Of a stretch of DNA of 64,000 nucleotides, positions 1-8,274 are shown piece by piece. The position numbers and the translations under genes are program-made. This DNA is from UBA10324 sp038326325. Its GTDB lineage: Bacteria; Bacteroidota; Bacteroidia; Chitinophagales; UBA10324. The notes under the pieces were generated by a model, which was given only the letters and a program-made list of their open reading frames with translations, searched no databases and was not told the DNA's origin. Within the stretch, counting starts at the first letter, position 1, and each line of letters opens with the position of its first letter. The stretch is taken from NCBI GenBank assembly GCA_038326325.1, contig JBBQJW010000001.1, forward strand, positions 186,001 through 250,000, given 5' to 3'.

Positions 1-142
1 GCGTGGTTCCACCTTTACCGGGTGTTACACCACCAACAACATTGGTTCCGTATTCAATCATTTGTGTTGCATGAAAAGTGCCTTCAGTTCCGGTGAATCC
101 CTGCACAATTACTTTCGAATTTTTGTAGACTAAAACGCTCAT
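1..142 (-). CDS. sucD: Succinyl-CoA synthetase alpha subunit, 5' part only
   Basis: The first 47 codons of a gene that runs off the left edge. The translation starts MSVLVYKNSKVIVQGFTG, continues through GTEGTFHATQMIEYGTNVV and reaches GGVTPGKGG, the conserved N-terminal CoA-binding Rossmann region of SucD. The ATG is at 142-140. SucD with SucC converts succinyl-CoA to succinate with ATP or GTP formation in the TCA cycle. The next gene on the same strand (MlaF-like) ends 32 bp upstream, so cotranscription is possible. A copy of the TGTWACA word lies in codons for the VT of GGVTPG. The family call is very secure; nothing can be said about the rest of the gene. Confidence 0.93.
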   Translation of the reverse strand, partial: MSVLVYKNSKVIVQGFTGTEGTFHATQMIEYGTNVVGGVTPGKGGTT

Positions 143-174
143 GTTTTATTATTCGTTGATTTATTAAGAAGATG

Positions 175-957
175 TTATGAATTTTTTTCTGAATTTCTTT
201 TTGTGTTCTGGTCTTTTATTTCTCTGAAAAACTTGCCGGCAAATATAAAATCATTCAACTGTTGGTTGGTGACATTCATAATTTCGTTTCGACTTCCTTC
301 CCAGTATTTTTCCCCTTTGTATAGAAACAATACATAGTCGCCTATTTCCATCACCGAGTTCATGTCGTGCGTATTTACGATAGTCGTGATTTTATAATCG
401 TCAGTAATATCCTTAATCAATGAATCAATTACGATTGAGGTTTGCGGATCCAAACCCGAATTTGGTTCATCGCAAAAAAGATATTTCGGATTCATGACAA
501 TCGCACGAGCGATGCCCACGCGCTTTTTCATTCCTCCGCTTAATTCATTAGGAAAAAGTTTATTTGCGTCTTTAAGGTTTACTCTTTCCAAACATTCATT
601 CACACGATTCATTTTTTCTTTGAAAGTCATATTCGTAAAAAGATTCAAAGGGAATATGATATTTTTTTCCACTGTTAAAGAATCAAACAAAGCAGACCCC
701 TGAAACAACATGCCGATTTGCTGTCGTAATTCCTTTCGTTGTCCATCATCAATATTTATAAAATCTGTATCGCCGTTGTAAATAATACTTCCATTGTTGA
801 TGGGAATTAATCCAACAATACTTTTCATAAGTACCGTTTTACCGGAACCACTTGCACCAATAATCAGATTGCATTTCCCTTCTTCAAAAATTGCAGAAAT
901 ATTTTTGAGAATTTGTTTCTCGCCGAATGATTTGTTTACATTCTTCAGTTCAATCAT
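175..957 (-). CDS. mlaF: MlaF-like ABC transporter ATPase (lipid transport)
   Basis: 260 aa, the normal length. Walker A GASGSGKT is at 34-41, the Q-loop glutamine near 86 (MLFQGSALFDSLTV), the signature LSGGMKKRVGIARA at 139-152, Walker B YLFCDEPNSGLDP at 159-171 and the H-loop His at 197. The SGSGKT loop and the LFQ-x-ALFDS stretch are typical of MlaF/Ttg2A ATPases that power phospholipid transport between the membranes. Its start codon overlaps the stop of the MlaE-like permease by 4 bp (ATGA), so the two are translationally coupled. No MCE-domain substrate-binding protein (MlaD) is visible here, so the substrate direction is inferred only from the family. Confidence 0.9.
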   Translation of the reverse strand: MIELKNVNKSFGEKQILKNISAIFEEGKCNLIIGASGSGKTVLMKSIVGLIPINNGSIIYNGDTDFINIDDGQRKELRQQIGMLFQGSALFDSLTVEKNIIFPLNLFTNMTFKEKMNRVNECLERVNLKDANKLFPNELSGGMKKRVGIARAIVMNPKYLFCDEPNSGLDPQTSIVIDSLIKDITDDYKITTIVNTHDMNSVMEIGDYVLFLYKGEKYWEGSRNEIMNVTNQQLNDFIFAGKFFREIKDQNTKRNSEKNS

Positions 958-1691
958 AACAGCAATTGCGCAAGTATATAGTCAAACAATAAAATTAAAA
1001 CGCAACAAACCACTACTGCGCGCGTGGCGGAATGACCGACTTCAAGCGAACCGCCTTCGGTATAATATCCAAAGTAAGCAGACACGGATGAAATAATAAA
1101 TCCGAATGTGGTCGCCTTTATCAACGCGAAATTCGCCATGAACGGAATCCAGTATTGAATGGCTCCCGTCATGAAATCTTCTTTTGAAACCGCTCCGGTA
1201 AATTCTCCCACCCACATGCCTGAGTAAATACTTAAAAAAGCGGAAATGATTACCAATAGTGGAATCATAAAAGTGGATGCGATTATTTTAGGAAGAACGA
1301 GGTAAGCGGAAGAGTGAACACCCATGATTTCCAACGCATCTATTTGTTCACTTATTCTCATTGTTCCTAACTCAGAAGCGATTTTACTTCCGATTTTTCC
1401 GGCGAGAATTAAAACTGTTACAGTTGGTGCGAGTTCAAGAATAATACTGTTCGCAGCGATGCTTCCGATAATTGATTTGCTTATGAGCGGAGTGGTTAAC
1501 TGATAAGCTGTCTGAACTGTTACAACTGCACCCAAAAAGCAGGAAACAATAACAACAATACCAACCGAGCCAACACCAATTTCAACCATTTGTCGTGCTA
1601 TTTCACGCCAGTAAATAGAAGTTTTTTCTGGTCTTACGAAAAGACTTTTGAGCAATAAAACATAGCGACCGAAGTGAGTGAAAAATGTCAT
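954..1691 (-). CDS. mlaE: MlaE-family permease
   Basis: 245 aa integral membrane protein with about five hydrophobic segments. Family landmarks are the VVTVQTAYQL stretch near 56-65 and EQIDALEIMGV at 115-125, the cytoplasmic coupling helix of MlaE/YrbE permeases. It forms the membrane part of the transporter with the overlapping MlaF-like ATPase. A good Bacteroidota promoter (TTG-19 bp-TACATTTG) lies upstream at 1757-1728, giving a leader of about 30 nt, so mlaE is probably the first gene of the mlaEF(-sucD?) transcript. Two TGTWACA words (1416, 1518) lie inside the gene. Confidence 0.9.
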   Translation of the reverse strand: MTFFTHFGRYVLLLKSLFVRPEKTSIYWREIARQMVEIGVGSVGIVVIVSCFLGAVVTVQTAYQLTTPLISKSIIGSIAANSIILELAPTVTVLILAGKIGSKIASELGTMRISEQIDALEIMGVHSSAYLVLPKIIASTFMIPLLVIISAFLSIYSGMWVGEFTGAVSKEDFMTGAIQYWIPFMANFALIKATTFGFIISSVSAYFGYYTEGGSLEVGHSATRAVVVCCVLILLFDYILAQLLL

Positions 1692-1727
1692 TTATCTATT
1701 TTGAATATCTGCTGATTGGTGTTGCCT

Positions 1728-1757
1728 CAAATGTAATTTGTTTAAAGTGTTGTGCAA
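1728..1757 (-). promoter_or_regulatory. Promoter for mlaEF
   Basis: On the minus strand a TTG (1757-1755) is followed after 19 bp by TACATTTG (1735-1728). This matches the Bacteroidota housekeeping consensus TTG / TAnnTTTG with normal spacing. The mlaE start codon is at 1691. It is divergent from the SDR promoter at 1804. Inference from sequence only. Confidence 0.6.
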
Positions 1758-1803
1758 GATTCAGTTTCAGAATTTCATTTCTGTTTTCACCATTCGCCTT
1801 TCT

Positions 1804-1811
1804 TATTTTTG
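1804..1811 (+). promoter_or_regulatory. -7 element for the SDR gene
   Basis: TATTTTTG (followed by C) matches TAnnTTTG and ends 19 nt before the ATG at 1831. No clear -33 TTG is seen. The same nine bases recur before ispG (2621) and actA (29158-29151, minus strand). Confidence 0.4.
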
Positions 1812-1830
1812 CTGAAATTTTTTTCAGGTA

Positions 1831-2547
1831 ATGTTAACCGTTGTAACAGGAGCAACCAAAGGAATAGGAAAAGCAATTGCAGAAGCATTTGCCGCGAATG
1901 GTTCCGATATTATTTTTTGCGCACGCACATTGAAAGATGTGAAGCAGACAGAAAAAGAATTACAGAAAAATTATCCTGAACAAAAAGTTAAAGGAGTTGT
2001 TTGTGATGTAAGCAGGAAAACAGAATTACAAAAATTCGCTAAAGAAATTCTTGCTCTGAAAAAACCAATCAATGCGCTTATTAATAATGCAGGAATTTTT
2101 CTTCCCGGAAAAATTATGAATGAGAAAGAAGGAACCTTGGAAACTTTAATAGCCGTAAATGTTTATAGTGCTTATTATTTAACAAAGATGTTGTTGCCTT
2201 CGATGATGAAACAAAAGCGGGGACATATTTTTAATTTGTGTTCAACCGCAAGTCTTTATGCTTATCCAAACGGTGCTGCGTATGGAATTACAAAATTTGC
2301 TTTGCTTGGTTTTACAAAAAACCTGCGTGAAGAAATGATTCCTTACAATATAAAAGTGACAGCCGTATTGCCGGGAGCCACCGAATCAGCAAGTTGGGAA
2401 AATGTAAAATTGGTTATTGACAGAATTATGCCTGCCAGAGATGTGGCTAATTTAATGGTTGCGGCTTTTAACACTTCGCATCAAACTGTCGTAGAAGAAA
2501 TTTATTTAAGACCAATGAAAAAGGATGTTAGTGAAGAGGAATTTTGA
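1831..2547 (+). CDS. SDR-family NAD(P)-dependent oxidoreductase
   Basis: 238 aa classical short-chain dehydrogenase. The cofactor motif TGATKGIG is at 6-13, NNAG at 85-88, and the catalytic set is about Ser138, Tyr151 and Lys155 (YGITK). The ATG at 1831 puts the Rossmann motif at its usual place near the N-terminus. The substrate cannot be read from the sequence; relatives annotated FabG or 3-ketoacyl-ACP reductase share this layout, but this copy is not next to fatty-acid synthesis genes. It stands alone between the divergent mlaEF promoter and ispG. Confidence 0.85.
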   Translation: MLTVVTGATKGIGKAIAEAFAANGSDIIFCARTLKDVKQTEKELQKNYPEQKVKGVVCDVSRKTELQKFAKEILALKKPINALINNAGIFLPGKIMNEKEGTLETLIAVNVYSAYYLTKMLLPSMMKQKRGHIFNLCSTASLYAYPNGAAYGITKFALLGFTKNLREEMIPYNIKVTAVLPGATESASWENVKLVIDRIMPARDVANLMVAAFNTSHQTVVEEIYLRPMKKDVSEEEF

Positions 2548-2596
2548 TAAAACGGAAGATAAAAAATAGTAGCCAGAAGAAATTCACCATTCACAA

Positions 2597-2628
2597 TTGA
2601 CCATTTACAATTCACAAAAATATTTTTG
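2597..2628 (+). promoter_or_regulatory. Promoter for ispG, predicted leaderless
   Basis: TTG at 2597-2599, a 21-bp spacer, then TATTTTTG at 2621-2628. The ATG at 2635 begins 6 nt after the element, where transcription would be expected to start, so the mRNA would have almost no leader. The region 2586-2617 also carries the repetitive ATTCAC/ATTTAC words common in Bacteroidota intergenic DNA. Confidence 0.5.
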
Positions 2629-2634
2629 CCTTCA

Positions 2635-4569
2635 ATGAATCTTTCTGAAAAAACATACTGTAACAGTTTAACTTCCTATTCCAGATTTTTCACCCGTGAA
2701 GTGAAGTGCGGTAATATCGGTATCGGTGGCGATAATCCGATTCGCTTGCAAAGCATGACCACGACTGACACGATGGATACAATCGCCACGGTGGAGCAAT
2801 CCATTCGAATGATAGAGGCGGGTAGCGAGTTAGTGCGAATCACGGCGCCAAGTATTAATGAAGCAAAGAATCTGGAAAACATAAAAAAAGAATTACTCAA
2901 TCGCGGCTATAAAACTCCGTTGATTGCTGATATACATTTTACACCGAACGCGGCGGAAGTCGCCGCGCGAATTGTAGAGAAAGTCCGAATCAATCCCGGA
3001 AATTTCGCCGACAAAAAAAAGTTTGCAACTATTGAATATACCGATGCAGATTATCAGGAAGAGTTAGACCGCATTCGCGAAAAATTTTCGCCGCTTGTTA
3101 AGATTTGTAAAGAGTATGGAACTGCCATGCGCATTGGTACCAATCATGGTTCGCTCAGTGATAGAATCATGAGCCGTTACGGTGATTCGCCGATGGGAAT
3201 GGTGATGAGTGCGTTTGAGTTTCTGAATATTGCTGAAGACCTTGGCTACTACAATATTATTCTCAGTATGAAGTCGAGCAACACGCAGGTGATGGTGCAT
3301 GCGTATCGTTTGCTCGTGCATGAGATGATGAAGACTGGCAGAAATTATCCATTGCACTTGGGTGTAACAGAAGCCGGTGATGGTGAAGACGGCAGAATAA
3401 AATCAGCTATCGGTATCGGAACCTTGCTTGAAGACGGGTTGGGCGATACCATTCGCGTTTCGCTAACCGAAGATCCGGAGTTTGAAATTCCGGTCGCGAA
3501 AATTCTCGCAGACCGTTACACTTCAAAAAGACAAGAACCGATAGTTCATTCCATTAAGGAAAACCCGATTGACCCGTTTCATTATACGCGAAGAACAACC
3601 GAACCTGTTTTAAATATCGGCGCGCACAAAGTTCCAGTCGTAATCGCCGATTGCGGCGCTGACCGGGCAATTACTCACGAAACTTTTATTCCCGTTGGGT
3701 ATCGTTATGACGAGGCGAGTGATAAATGGAACATCAGCGACATGGCGGCTGATTATATCTATACTGGGATTCACAAAGTTGATTTTGACATTCCGGGAAC
3801 ATTGGGTCTGGTTCAGGATTATAAAATGTGGTTGAATAATGTAGCCGCTGAAAAAAAATTTCCGCTAATCACCGCCAATGAATTTACGACTGTAACAGTT
3901 CTTTCACCTGTTTTAAATTTTGTAAAAGCTTCGCTCGAAGATTTTACCGATGAACTAATTGAAAAATTAGAAACGGAAAAAAATATCGTTCTTGTTCTCA
4001 CATCCACGCATGTAAATGGAATGATGCAGCAGCGAAGAGCATTGTTTGAATTACTGAAAGATAAAATTTCCGTTCCCGTTATTCTGCGTCGCGAATACAA
4101 TTCTCTCGGGGCCGATGAACTCACGCTTCACGCCGCGACGGATTTAGGCGCGTTGATGCTCGATGGTTTTGGCGATGGTGTTTGGTTGAAAGCGGATAAT
4201 CAACTTTCACAAAAAGTAAATCAATTGTGTTTTGGAATTCTGCAGGGTTGCCGTCAGCGCATTTCGAAAACCGAATACATCAGTTGCCCGAGTTGCGGTC
4301 GCACCCTTTTCGATTTGCAGGAAACCACGGCGAAAATTCGAGCTGTCACCAATCATTTAAAAGGCGTGAAGATCGCCATCATGGGTTGCATTGTAAATGG
4401 CCCCGGCGAAATGGCCGATGCTGATTATGGTTATGTTGGAAGCGGTCCCGGAAAAATTACGCTCTATAAAGGAAAAGATATTATGAAGCGCAGCATCAAT
4501 ACTGAAACTGCCGTTGATGAACTCATCACGCTCATAAAAGAGAATGGTGATTGGGTGGAGACGAATTAA
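2635..4569 (+). CDS. ispG: 4-hydroxy-3-methylbut-2-enyl diphosphate synthase, long form
   Basis: 644 aa from the ATG at 2635; a TTG nine bases upstream (2626) is in frame but overlaps the promoter and is less likely. IspG reductively converts MEcPP to HMBPP in the non-mevalonate isoprenoid pathway. The N-terminal TIM barrel (VKCGNIGIGGDNPIRLQSM onward) and the C-terminal [4Fe-4S] domain with Cys551, Cys554 (CPSCGR) and Cys585 (GCIVNGPGE) are separated by an extra domain of about 250 residues. This is the arrangement known from Bacteroidota, Chlamydiae and plants, not the short E. coli form. Three TGTWACA words lie within. No frameshift or missing iron-sulphur ligand is seen. Confidence 0.95.
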   Translation: MNLSEKTYCNSLTSYSRFFTREVKCGNIGIGGDNPIRLQSMTTTDTMDTIATVEQSIRMIEAGSELVRITAPSINEAKNLENIKKELLNRGYKTPLIADIHFTPNAAEVAARIVEKVRINPGNFADKKKFATIEYTDADYQEELDRIREKFSPLVKICKEYGTAMRIGTNHGSLSDRIMSRYGDSPMGMVMSAFEFLNIAEDLGYYNIILSMKSSNTQVMVHAYRLLVHEMMKTGRNYPLHLGVTEAGDGEDGRIKSAIGIGTLLEDGLGDTIRVSLTEDPEFEIPVAKILADRYTSKRQEPIVHSIKENPIDPFHYTRRTTEPVLNIGAHKVPVVIADCGADRAITHETFIPVGYRYDEASDKWNISDMAADYIYTGIHKVDFDIPGTLGLVQDYKMWLNNVAAEKKFPLITANEFTTVTVLSPVLNFVKASLEDFTDELIEKLETEKNIVLVLTSTHVNGMMQQRRALFELLKDKISVPVILRREYNSLGADELTLHAATDLGALMLDGFGDGVWLKADNQLSQKVNQLCFGILQGCRQRISKTEYISCPSCGRTLFDLQETTAKIRAVTNHLKGVKIAIMGCIVNGPGEMADADYGYVGSGPGKITLYKGKDIMKRSINTETAVDELITLIKENGDWVETN

Positions 4570-4625
4570 TTATTTCTTAACAACTTTTCTTATTCAAATC
4601 TGTTATCTCATTGCAATAGAAAATT

Positions 4626-5093
4626 ATGTTACACTCATTTCATCGCATTCAAAAACTTCCAATCAGTATTGAAAAAGCATGGGAGTTTTTTTCATCTCCC
4701 GATAACCTGAAAATTATTACTCCAGATTACATGGGGTTTAAAGTCATTTCATCTTTTGTTGCTGATAAAGTTTACTCGGGAATGATTATCGCTTACAAAG
4801 TGCGCCCGGTTTTAAATATTCCGATGACTTGGGTTACTGAAATTTCACATGTTAATGCACCAAATTATTTTGTTGATGAACAGCGACAAGGGCCTTACAC
4901 TTTATGGCATCACAAACATTTTTTCAAAACTATAAAAAACGGAACTGAAGTAGAAGACCTCGTACATTATCGTTTGCCACTCGGTTTTATTGGTGATTTA
5001 TTTCATCCGCTTATTGTAAAACCCAAACTCGAAGGGATTTTCAATTACAGGTATAAAAAACTGGAGGAGTTGTTTGGTAAATATGAATTGTGA
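4626..5093 (+). CDS. SRPBCC-family ligand-binding protein
   Basis: 155 aa soluble protein. The start (MLHSFHRIQKLPISIEKAWEFFSSP, then DNLKIITP) is the typical opening strand and helices of the START/Bet v1-like SRPBCC fold, and the end has the amphipathic helix region GIFNYRYKKLEELF. Proteins of this kind in Bacteroidota are often labelled 'cell division inhibitor' or 'polyketide cyclase-like' without evidence. The ligand is unknown. It lies 56 bp after ispG on the same strand; cotranscription is possible. Confidence 0.75.
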   Translation: MLHSFHRIQKLPISIEKAWEFFSSPDNLKIITPDYMGFKVISSFVADKVYSGMIIAYKVRPVLNIPMTWVTEISHVNAPNYFVDEQRQGPYTLWHHKHFFKTIKNGTEVEDLVHYRLPLGFIGDLFHPLIVKPKLEGIFNYRYKKLEELFGKYEL

Positions 5094-5218
5094 GTTTCAA
5101 TACAATAAAATTTCCATTTCAGCATTTAACAACTTCATAAAAATTGAAGAAATAATTTATTCTCTTTGGGCGCACAAATTCTTCGACAAACTCAGCATTA
5201 CAAACAACCAAACAACTC

Positions 5219-6130
5219 TTGGACAAAATAGTTGAACTAAATAAAATATCTAAAAACTACGACAGCTTTAAAGCCGTGGATGAACTGTCGTTGGAAGTAC
5301 AGCGGGGCGATGTGTTTGGTTTTCTTGGTCCGAACGGCGCGGGCAAAAGCACTTCGATGCGAATGATGCTTTCGCTCATTCAACCAACACAAGGAAGCAT
5401 AAAAATTTTCGGGAAAGAACTTTCAAAAAACAGAAATGACATAATGCGACGAATCGGGTGCATAATTGAGAAACCCGATTTTTATTTATACATGAGCGCC
5501 GAAAAGAACATTGATATTTTTTGCCGCCTCAGTGGTGTAACAGCCCCGAAAAATAAAATTCATGAAACGCTGGAATTAGTCGGACTGAAGGGAAGGGAAA
5601 AAGACAAAGTGAAAACTTACAGTCACGGAATGAAACAACGGCTCGGTATAGCGCAAACTTTAATTCACGACCCCGAACTGATTATTCTCGACGAACCCAC
5701 CACGGGGTTAGACCCGCAGGGAATCATCGATATCCGCGAAATGATTCTTCGATTGAAAAACGAAATGGGAAAAACGATTATTCTCTCGTCGCACATTCTC
5801 AGCGAAATTGAATTGGTGGCGAACCGCATGATCATCATTAACAAGGGAAAAGAAATTGTTCAGGGCGAAGTGGCAACCCTCCTTTCCACCCAGCATTTGG
5901 TTTTAACGATTGAAGTGGAAGAAACTTCTGAATTGTCCAATGTAGATTCCTTCGGAAATAAATTAGTTAGTCGCGAGAATGGGAAATTATTATTCAATGT
6001 TTCGCGCGAAGAGATTCCGGCAATCGTGAGTCAACTGAACGAGATGGGAATAAAAATTTTCAGCGTGAGTTATCGTCGCGCACTGGAAGAATATTTTTTA
6101 AAACTCACTACTGAAAATTATCACGCATGA
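5219..6130 (+). CDS. ABC transporter ATP-binding protein (NatA/CcmA type)
   Basis: 303 aa. Walker A GPNGAGKST is at 37-45, the signature YSHGMKQRLGIAQ at 134-146, Walker B LIILDEPTTGLDP at 154-166 and the switch SSH follows. The C-terminal ~80 residues are the accessory domain seen in drug/bacitracin exporters. The start is a TTG at 5219; there is no in-frame ATG before Walker A, and conserved residues (IVELNKISKNY) begin immediately after it, so TTG is well supported. It overlaps the ABC-2 permease by 4 bp (ATGA). Together they form an exporter whose substrate is unknown. Confidence 0.88.
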   Translation: MDKIVELNKISKNYDSFKAVDELSLEVQRGDVFGFLGPNGAGKSTSMRMMLSLIQPTQGSIKIFGKELSKNRNDIMRRIGCIIEKPDFYLYMSAEKNIDIFCRLSGVTAPKNKIHETLELVGLKGREKDKVKTYSHGMKQRLGIAQTLIHDPELIILDEPTTGLDPQGIIDIREMILRLKNEMGKTIILSSHILSEIELVANRMIIINKGKEIVQGEVATLLSTQHLVLTIEVEETSELSNVDSFGNKLVSRENGKLLFNVSREEIPAIVSQLNEMGIKIFSVSYRRALEEYFLKLTTENYHA

Positions 6131-6969
6131 TATATCGTCTGTTAAAAATTGAGTTGTACAAAATTTTTTCTCGCCCGCGCAGTTATATCGGCTTCGTCGC
6201 CATCGCCGTTTTAATTTTCATTATTCAACTGGCGTTGTTCGTTGACGGAAAAACTTATTTGAGTTTTCTCACCCAACAATTAGACGCGAGTTTTTTTCTT
6301 CAGGGAAATATTCTCAACGGTTATTTGATCACTTACATCATTCTTCAAACACTTATCATTCAAATGCCATTGATGGTGGCGCTTGTCTGCGGCGATTTAA
6401 TTTCGGGTGAAGCTTCATCGGGCACCATTCGTTTGCTCGCCACGAAACCAATTTCAAGAGCGGACATTATCACCGCGAAATTATTAGCCGGGAGCTGTTA
6501 CACTTTACTGCTTGTAATCTGGCTCGGCGGAGTGGCCTTGCTTTTCGGATTAATGATTTTTAAACCGGGAGATTTAATGGTGCTGAGCAGCGACCATGTT
6601 TCAATCATTCCGGCGGGCGAATGCTTGTGGCGTTTTTTTGTGGCGTGCCTCGTCGCGTTCATCAGCTTATCGGTGGTCACTACTTTTTCTTTCATGCTTT
6701 CCACTTTTTCTGATAATTCAATCGTTCCAATCGTGGCTACGATGGCGGTCATCATTATCTTCACGATCATCGGCACGATGGATGTTCCGATTTTCAATAA
6801 CATAAAACCATTTCTGTTCACCACCCACATGGTAGTGTGGCAATTATTATTTCAGGACCCGATTGATACTGTTACAGTAAATAAATCATTGCTGATTCTC
6901 GTCGCGTACTGCGTCGGATTCATGCTCGTCACTTACTACCGGTTCTTAAAAAAAGATATTCTTAGTTAA
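6127..6969 (+). CDS. ABC-2 type permease
   Basis: 280 aa membrane protein with about six hydrophobic segments. It opens with MIYRLLKIELYKIFSRPRSY, the cytoplasmic elbow helix typical of ABC-2 exporters, followed by the GDLISGEASSGTIRLLATKP loop that contacts the ATPase. It is coupled to the preceding ATPase by an ATGA overlap. Two TGTWACA words (6496, 6870) are inside. The exported substrate is not predictable. Confidence 0.85.
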   Translation: MIYRLLKIELYKIFSRPRSYIGFVAIAVLIFIIQLALFVDGKTYLSFLTQQLDASFFLQGNILNGYLITYIILQTLIIQMPLMVALVCGDLISGEASSGTIRLLATKPISRADIITAKLLAGSCYTLLLVIWLGGVALLFGLMIFKPGDLMVLSSDHVSIIPAGECLWRFFVACLVAFISLSVVTTFSFMLSTFSDNSIVPIVATMAVIIIFTIIGTMDVPIFNNIKPFLFTTHMVVWQLLFQDPIDTVTVNKSLLILVAYCVGFMLVTYYRFLKKDILS

Positions 6970-6996
6970 AACATGCGAATCACATTTCCCTTCAAA

Positions 6997-7030
6997 CCTC
7001 ACCCCAACCCCTCTCTCAAGGAGAGGGGAA
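6997..7030. repeat. Short interspersed GC-rich hairpin repeat
   Basis: A CCCCAACCCC-type block with a perfect 8-bp inverted repeat, arms 7008-7015 and 7021-7028 with a 5-nt loop. If read as protein it gives PHPNPSLKERG, a peptide well known as an artefact of a dispersed intergenic repeat found in many bacteria. It lies just after the permease and before the probable true start of the next gene, so it is more likely an intercistronic hairpin than coding DNA. Confidence 0.65.
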
Positions 7031-7053
7031 TACATTCGCCAAAAAGTAACGGA

Positions 7054-7764
7054 TTGAAATTATTTCATGCGTTTCAAAAATTATTCGTTTCGCTTTTCTT
7101 TTTTTTCGCTTTTCATTTTTCACCTTTCACTTCAAGAGCTCAAACCGCCGCGCAGATTATTGATAAAGTGAATCACAATTTCGCGAAGGTGAACGACTAC
7201 ACCGCCGACATGAACATTCATTTGGATATTTCATTCATCAAAATGAAAGATATCACCGCTAAAGTTTTTTTTAAGAAACCAAAAAAATTTAAAGTGAAGG
7301 CGGAGGGAATAGTCGTGCTCCCGAAACAAAACCCAAATTACATGATGGCAATGTTACAGGATACGACTTCATACAACGCTATAAAAACCGGAACCGAAAT
7401 CATCAATGATGTTACAACGACAATAATCTCCGTTATTCCGAATGCTGATACCGCCGACTTGATATTGGGAAAATTCTGGGTGGATGCGAATCGCGGATTG
7501 ATTTTAAAAAGTCATCTCACTACAAAAAGCAACGGCACTTTGGAGATCGAACATTTTTATGGAAGCAATTCGACTTATGCGTTACCTGATAAACTCATCT
7601 TCACCATTGAAACGGCGAAATTCAAATTACCCAAAGCATTAGTCGCTGATTTGAGTTCGAACTCAAGCGCTGATGATAAAACTGAAAACAAAAAAGGGAA
7701 AATCACAATTCTGTTCGGCGACTATTTAATCAATAAAGGAATTGACGATAAAATATTTAAGTAG
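7054..7764 (+). CDS. LolA-like periplasmic lipoprotein-carrier family protein
   Basis: 236 aa from the TTG at 7054. An upstream in-frame ATG (6973) would translate the hairpin repeat at 6997-7030, whereas the TTG gives a clean signal peptide (MKLFHAFQKLFVSLFFFF, cut near SRAQT). The mature part (AQIIDKVNHNFAKVNDYTAD, later KVFFKKPKKFKVKAEG) resembles the LolA/LolB fold, with repeated beta strands that bind acyl chains. It follows an ABC-2 exporter by about 85 bp, so it could be a periplasmic partner of that exporter (inference). It ends in a lysine-rich loop and GDYLINKGIDDKIFK. Confidence 0.65.
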   Translation: MKLFHAFQKLFVSLFFFFAFHFSPFTSRAQTAAQIIDKVNHNFAKVNDYTADMNIHLDISFIKMKDITAKVFFKKPKKFKVKAEGIVVLPKQNPNYMMAMLQDTTSYNAIKTGTEIINDVTTTIISVIPNADTADLILGKFWVDANRGLILKSHLTTKSNGTLEIEHFYGSNSTYALPDKLIFTIETAKFKLPKALVADLSSNSSADDKTENKKGKITILFGDYLINKGIDDKIFK

Positions 7765-7811
7765 TGTTGGTGAATAGTCAATTGTGAATTTTCCACCGAA
7801 TAACTTTCTGT

Positions 7812-8081
7812 CTACTGCAAATCATCAACTGACTTCGCCGCTACTAATTTTTTCTTTTTGTTGTTAGCGTACCACCAATATCCAAGACCGCCGATAAGCG
7901 CGTATGGCATAACCAATAAATAAAGTATTCCAATATTCAATCCGGCGGCGCTCGTGTTTCCTTCCGCTAAAGATGAAGCGGCGGTTTCTTTACACAATGC
8001 GCATTGCGCCGCAGCCAAATCAAAATTTAAACTTATGATTACTACCGCGAATAGTATTGAGAGAAAAATTTTCTTGTTCAT
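7812..8081 (-). CDS. Small membrane protein with CALC motif
   Basis: 89 aa: a signal peptide (MNKKIFLSILFAVVIISLNF, cut near AAAQ), a short mature stretch with CALCKET (two cysteines spaced like a redox or metal site), one transmembrane helix (IGILYLLVMPYALIGGLGYW) and a basic tail. It is recognisable as a conserved hypothetical Bacteroidota protein, but I cannot assign a role. A TATTTTTG element sits 17 bp upstream of the ATG. Confidence 0.7.
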   Translation of the reverse strand: MNKKIFLSILFAVVIISLNFDLAAAQCALCKETAASSLAEGNTSAAGLNIGILYLLVMPYALIGGLGYWWYANNKKKKLVAAKSVDDLQ

Positions 8082-8098
8082 TGGAAAAATTCTGGAGT

Positions 8099-8106
8099 CA
8101 AAAATA
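8099..8106 (-). promoter_or_regulatory. -7 element for the 89-aa membrane protein
   Basis: TATTTTTG read on the minus strand (8106-8099), 17 bp before the ATG at 8081. No convincing -33 box was seen. Confidence 0.4.
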
Positions 8107-8149
8107 ATCTTGTTCGCGATACGATGAAAATTGATTTGTAAAAAAGATA

Positions 8150-8230
8150 GAACGCTGATTTAGCTGATGGTCATGATTAAAAATGATTTCCATTCCGCGT
8201 GAACCATAATCGTCATAATAATCAGCGTTC
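8150..8230. repeat. MITE-like 81-bp inverted-repeat element
   Basis: Perfect 11-bp terminal inverted repeats (8150-8160 and 8220-8230, GAACGCTGATT and its complement) enclose about 59 bp of partly self-complementary sequence. It fills most of the 193-bp gap between the divergent genes at 8081 and 8275 and leaves both promoters intact. It resembles the dispersed 'CGCTGATT' intergenic repeats of Bacteroidota, but no other copy is present in this window, so mobility is inferred. Confidence 0.5.
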
Positions 8231-8260
8231 CGTTTTCTTAAGAAATCAATCGCATAAAAT

Positions 8261-8268
8261 TACATTTG
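8261..8268 (+). promoter_or_regulatory. -7 element for the acyltransferase gene, predicted leaderless
   Basis: TACATTTG is identical to the mlaE element and matches TAnnTTTG. It ends exactly 6 nt before the ATG at 8275, the same geometry as ispG. No TTG was found at the -33 distance. Confidence 0.45.
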
Positions 8269-8274
8269 TCGCTA

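Noticed and set aside
1752..1979. 75-aa plus-strand frame overlapping the start of the SDR gene
   Set aside because: It reads the SDR gene and its promoter in another frame; low-complexity Asn/Arg peptide without a family, while the SDR frame carries all catalytic motifs.
3819..4124. 101-aa frame antisense to ispG
   Set aside because: Shadow of a conserved enzyme on the opposite strand; Ser/Thr-rich peptide without domains or its own promoter.
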